DNA of 42,194 bases from the NCBI RefSeq assembly GCF_000750005.1, contig NZ_JPYA01000051.1:1-42194 (forward strand), read 5' to 3'. A model generated the notes under the pieces. The model ran no database searches. It was not told the origin of the DNA and saw only the letters and a program-made list of their open reading frames with translations. Source of the stretch: Geobacillus icigianus (GTDB taxonomy: Bacteria > Bacillota > Bacilli > Bacillales > Anoxybacillaceae). A program made the translations under genes and the position numbers. Below, in pieces: positions 40,463-42,194 of the stretch (positions within the stretch are counted from its first letter, which is position 1; the number at the start of each line of letters is the position of its first letter).

Positions 40463-42112
40463 TTACTCGACATACGCCCATTTCAAGCTGTAGTCGGCGC
40501 CGACTAGGTGCGTGACGAAATCTTTGACGTATTCACGTTGCACATACGCAGTGCTGCGTTGATACAGCGGAGCGATCGGCATTCCTTCAAAGACGATTTT
40601 CTCGGCTTTCAGCATAGCATCCCAACGAGCTTGTGGATCGTTGGCAATCGTTGTTTGCGCGTCTTTGATTAACTTGTCATACTCGGCATTCGACCAGCCG
40701 GTTTCATTGTGCGGGCTTGTCGATGTCCAGAGCTGCAGGAACGTCATCGGGTCTTGATAGTCCGGACCCCAAGCGGAGTACGACAAATCATATTGCATAT
40801 TGCTTTCGAGCTTCAGCTTTTGCGCAAACGGTTGCTGTTTGATGTTCACAGTCAAGCCCGGCAAGTTTTTCTCGAGCTGTTCTTTTACATACTCGCCGAT
40901 TTTCTTCGCGCTGTCGGTGTCATAGTTCAGCAACTCGACTGTGAATTTGTCTTTGCCCAGCTCTTTTTTCGCTTGCTCCCACAGTTTTTTCGCTTCATCC
41001 GGATTGTAATTGACCAAATCGCCGTTTACATCGCGGAAGTCTTTTCCATCCGGACCGGTGACGAAGTCTTTCGGGACGGCGAACTTCGCCGGGATCGAAC
41101 CGTTGTTCAGCAGCGTATCAACCATCGCTTGGGTGTCGATGGCCATCGCGATCGCTTTGCGGGCGTTGAGGTTGGTCATCGGTTCTTTTTTCGTGTTCAT
41201 GCGCAGCCAGTAGAGCGACGGATCCAATTTCGTGTGGAAGTTTTTGTCGTTTTTGTACTTGTCAACGAACTCCGCGGTCAGGACGACGCGGTCCGCTTGT
41301 TTCGTTTCATACAAGTTGACGGCTGTCGCTGTGTCTTTGACGACTTTGACATTGACTTTTTCGAGCTTCACTGTGTCTTTGTCCCAATAGTTCGGGTTTT
41401 TCGTGTAAACCCATCCTTGTTCGTGCTTCCACTCGCTCAACACGAACGGGCCGTTGTACAGCGTCGTGTTGGCTTCAAGACCGTATTTGTTACCCTGCGC
41501 TTTTACAAACTTTTCGTTTTGCGGCATGAACGTGCCGAACGCTGTCAAACCGACGAAATACGGAACAGCGTTTTTCAGCTCAACTTTGAGCGTGTAGTTA
41601 TCAAGAGCTTTGACGCCGACTTGGTCAAGCGGCACTCTGCCTGTGTTGGCTTCTTCCGCGTTTTTAATGCCGTACATAATGTACGCGTATTCCGATTTCG
41701 TTTTCGGATCGAGCACGCGCTTCCAAGCGAATTCGAAGTCGTGCGCCGTCACCGGATCGCCGTTCGACCACTTCGCGTCTTTGCGAAGCTTGAACGTGTA
41801 CGTTTTGCCGTCGTTGCTCACTTCATAGCTTTCCGCTACTCCCGGCACCGGTTTGTTGTCTTTGCCTAAGCGGTACAAGCCTTCCATGACGTTGTTCAAA
41901 ACGATAAACGATACTTGGTCGGTAGCGAGCGCCGAATCAAGCGACGGGATCTCCTGATTTTCAAGCAAATTCAGCACTTGTTCCTTCTTTGCCGCCGGTT
42001 TTTCATCGCCCTTACCACTTTGGGCATTGTTGTTGTCCTTGCCGCCACACGCCGCTAAAAACGTCGACAGCGCGAGAAGCAGGACGACGAAGAATGAAAA
42101 TCGCTTCTTCAC
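40463..42112 (-). CDS. oppA: Oligopeptide-binding lipoprotein OppA
   Basis: 549 aa substrate-binding protein of the SBP_bac_5 family. The lipoprotein signal MKKRFSFFVVLLLALSTFLA ends at Cys22 of LAAC. It is followed by an Asn/Lys-rich linker and the peptide-binding lobes (VMEGLYRLGKDNKPVPGVAE, YTFKLRKDAKWSNGDPVTAH, YNGPFVLSEWKHEQGW). It captures peptides outside the membrane and hands them to OppBC. The start is GTG at 42112 behind AAGGGGGGGTTTTA. First gene of the opp operon; its promoter is at or beyond the window edge. Confidence 0.95.
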   Translation of the reverse strand: MKKRFSFFVVLLLALSTFLAACGGKDNNNAQSGKGDEKPAAKKEQVLNLLENQEIPSLDSALATDQVSFIVLNNVMEGLYRLGKDNKPVPGVAESYEVSNDGKTYTFKLRKDAKWSNGDPVTAHDFEFAWKRVLDPKTKSEYAYIMYGIKNAEEANTGRVPLDQVGVKALDNYTLKVELKNAVPYFVGLTAFGTFMPQNEKFVKAQGNKYGLEANTTLYNGPFVLSEWKHEQGWVYTKNPNYWDKDTVKLEKVNVKVVKDTATAVNLYETKQADRVVLTAEFVDKYKNDKNFHTKLDPSLYWLRMNTKKEPMTNLNARKAIAMAIDTQAMVDTLLNNGSIPAKFAVPKDFVTGPDGKDFRDVNGDLVNYNPDEAKKLWEQAKKELGKDKFTVELLNYDTDSAKKIGEYVKEQLEKNLPGLTVNIKQQPFAQKLKLESNMQYDLSYSAWGPDYQDPMTFLQLWTSTSPHNETGWSNAEYDKLIKDAQTTIANDPQARWDAMLKAEKIVFEGMPIAPLYQRSTAYVQREYVKDFVTHLVGADYSLKWAYVE

Positions 42113-42148
42113 TAAAACCCCCCCTTAAAGATTATGTAGTGTATTACA

Positions 42149-42179
42149 AATCTTCTGAACGATTCGATTTCAGAAGATT
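42149..42179 (-). promoter_or_regulatory. Inverted repeat in the oppA control region
   Basis: AATCTTCTGAA and TTCAGAAGATT are perfect 11-bp arms separated by 9 nt. TACAAT at 42177-42182 (minus strand) could be a -10 with its -35 outside the window. TTCAGA and CATAAT, 17 nt apart, are an alternative promoter downstream. There is no U-run, so an operator or leader hairpin is more likely than a terminator. Confidence 0.5.
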
Positions 42180-42194
42180 GTACTTACATGCTTT

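Noticed and set aside
40709..41869. 386-aa plus-strand open frame antisense to oppA
   Set aside because: It is a shadow of oppA codon bias: Arg/Val/Phe-rich, no ribosome site, no recognisable domain.

Overview
The window looks like a chromosome segment of a thermophilic, spore-forming Geobacillus or Parageobacillus. The proteins are close to Bacillus subtilis homologues and rich in Ala, Arg and Glu. The gene order follows the B. subtilis block metI-metC / yjcH-yjcG-yjcF / spoVIF / cotW-cotX / yjcA / cotO / fabI / prpE / yjbO / nadK / yjbM / yjbL / yjbK / yjbJ / yjbI / spxH / pepF / coiA / mecA / yjbE / spx / opp. The genus is inferred from protein similarity and synteny remembered from B. subtilis; no search was run.

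Layout. 1-3500: a tRNA-Val(GAC) with a textbook promoter, a repeat pair, an unexplained 450-bp stretch, and the metI-metC transsulfuration operon under a SAM (S-box) riboswitch. 3620-6270: yjcH-yjcG-yjcF, spoVIF, a YjcZ-type micropeptide and a small coiled-coil protein. 6270-11660: a possible IS200/IS605 right-end relic, a thioredoxin, and a minus-strand sporulation operon DUF1657 - YhcN/YlaJ lipoprotein - spoVAC - spoVAD - spoVAEb - DUF1657 - DUF421/DUF1657 ('2Duf'). This operon has the composition of the spoVA2mob cassette known to raise spore heat resistance. 11780-17130: a spore-surface cluster with a phiLC3-type holin, several uncharacterised small proteins, a Cys-rich 240-aa protein behind a sigma-K-like promoter, CotW-like, CotX, YjcA and CotO. 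17240-22000: fabI with a clear FapR operator, a RodA/FtsW protein, prpE and an RluD-type pseudouridine synthase. 22230-27200: NAD kinase, a small alarmone synthetase, yjbL, yjbK, a lytic transglycosylase, a truncated haemoglobin and the Spx adaptor SpxH. 27600-35460: a small membrane protein, pepF, coiA, cardiolipin synthase, mecA, a TerC-family protein and spx. 35700-42194: a small membrane protein and the oppA-B-C-D-F oligopeptide permease operon.

How the genes connect. Two themes dominate. One is the late mother-cell and forespore programme: SpoVIF, coat and crust proteins, and SpoVA-type DPA channel genes. The other is stress, competence and redox regulation: Spx with its ClpXP adaptor SpxH, MecA, CoiA, the alarmone synthetase and the peptide permease.

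The main structure not explained by genes is two dispersed repeat families. Family A is about 138 bp, with 15-bp terminal inverted repeats around CTAG-AGGCTGGTGA, a central palindrome, about 16 copies and three subtypes. Copies are often fused head to tail through one shared CTAG, which suggests a non-autonomous transposable element that targets its own end. Family B is a 71-76 bp two-hairpin unit arrayed in three to four tandem copies at three loci, one of them between oppA and oppB. Both families supply stop codons to neighbouring genes.
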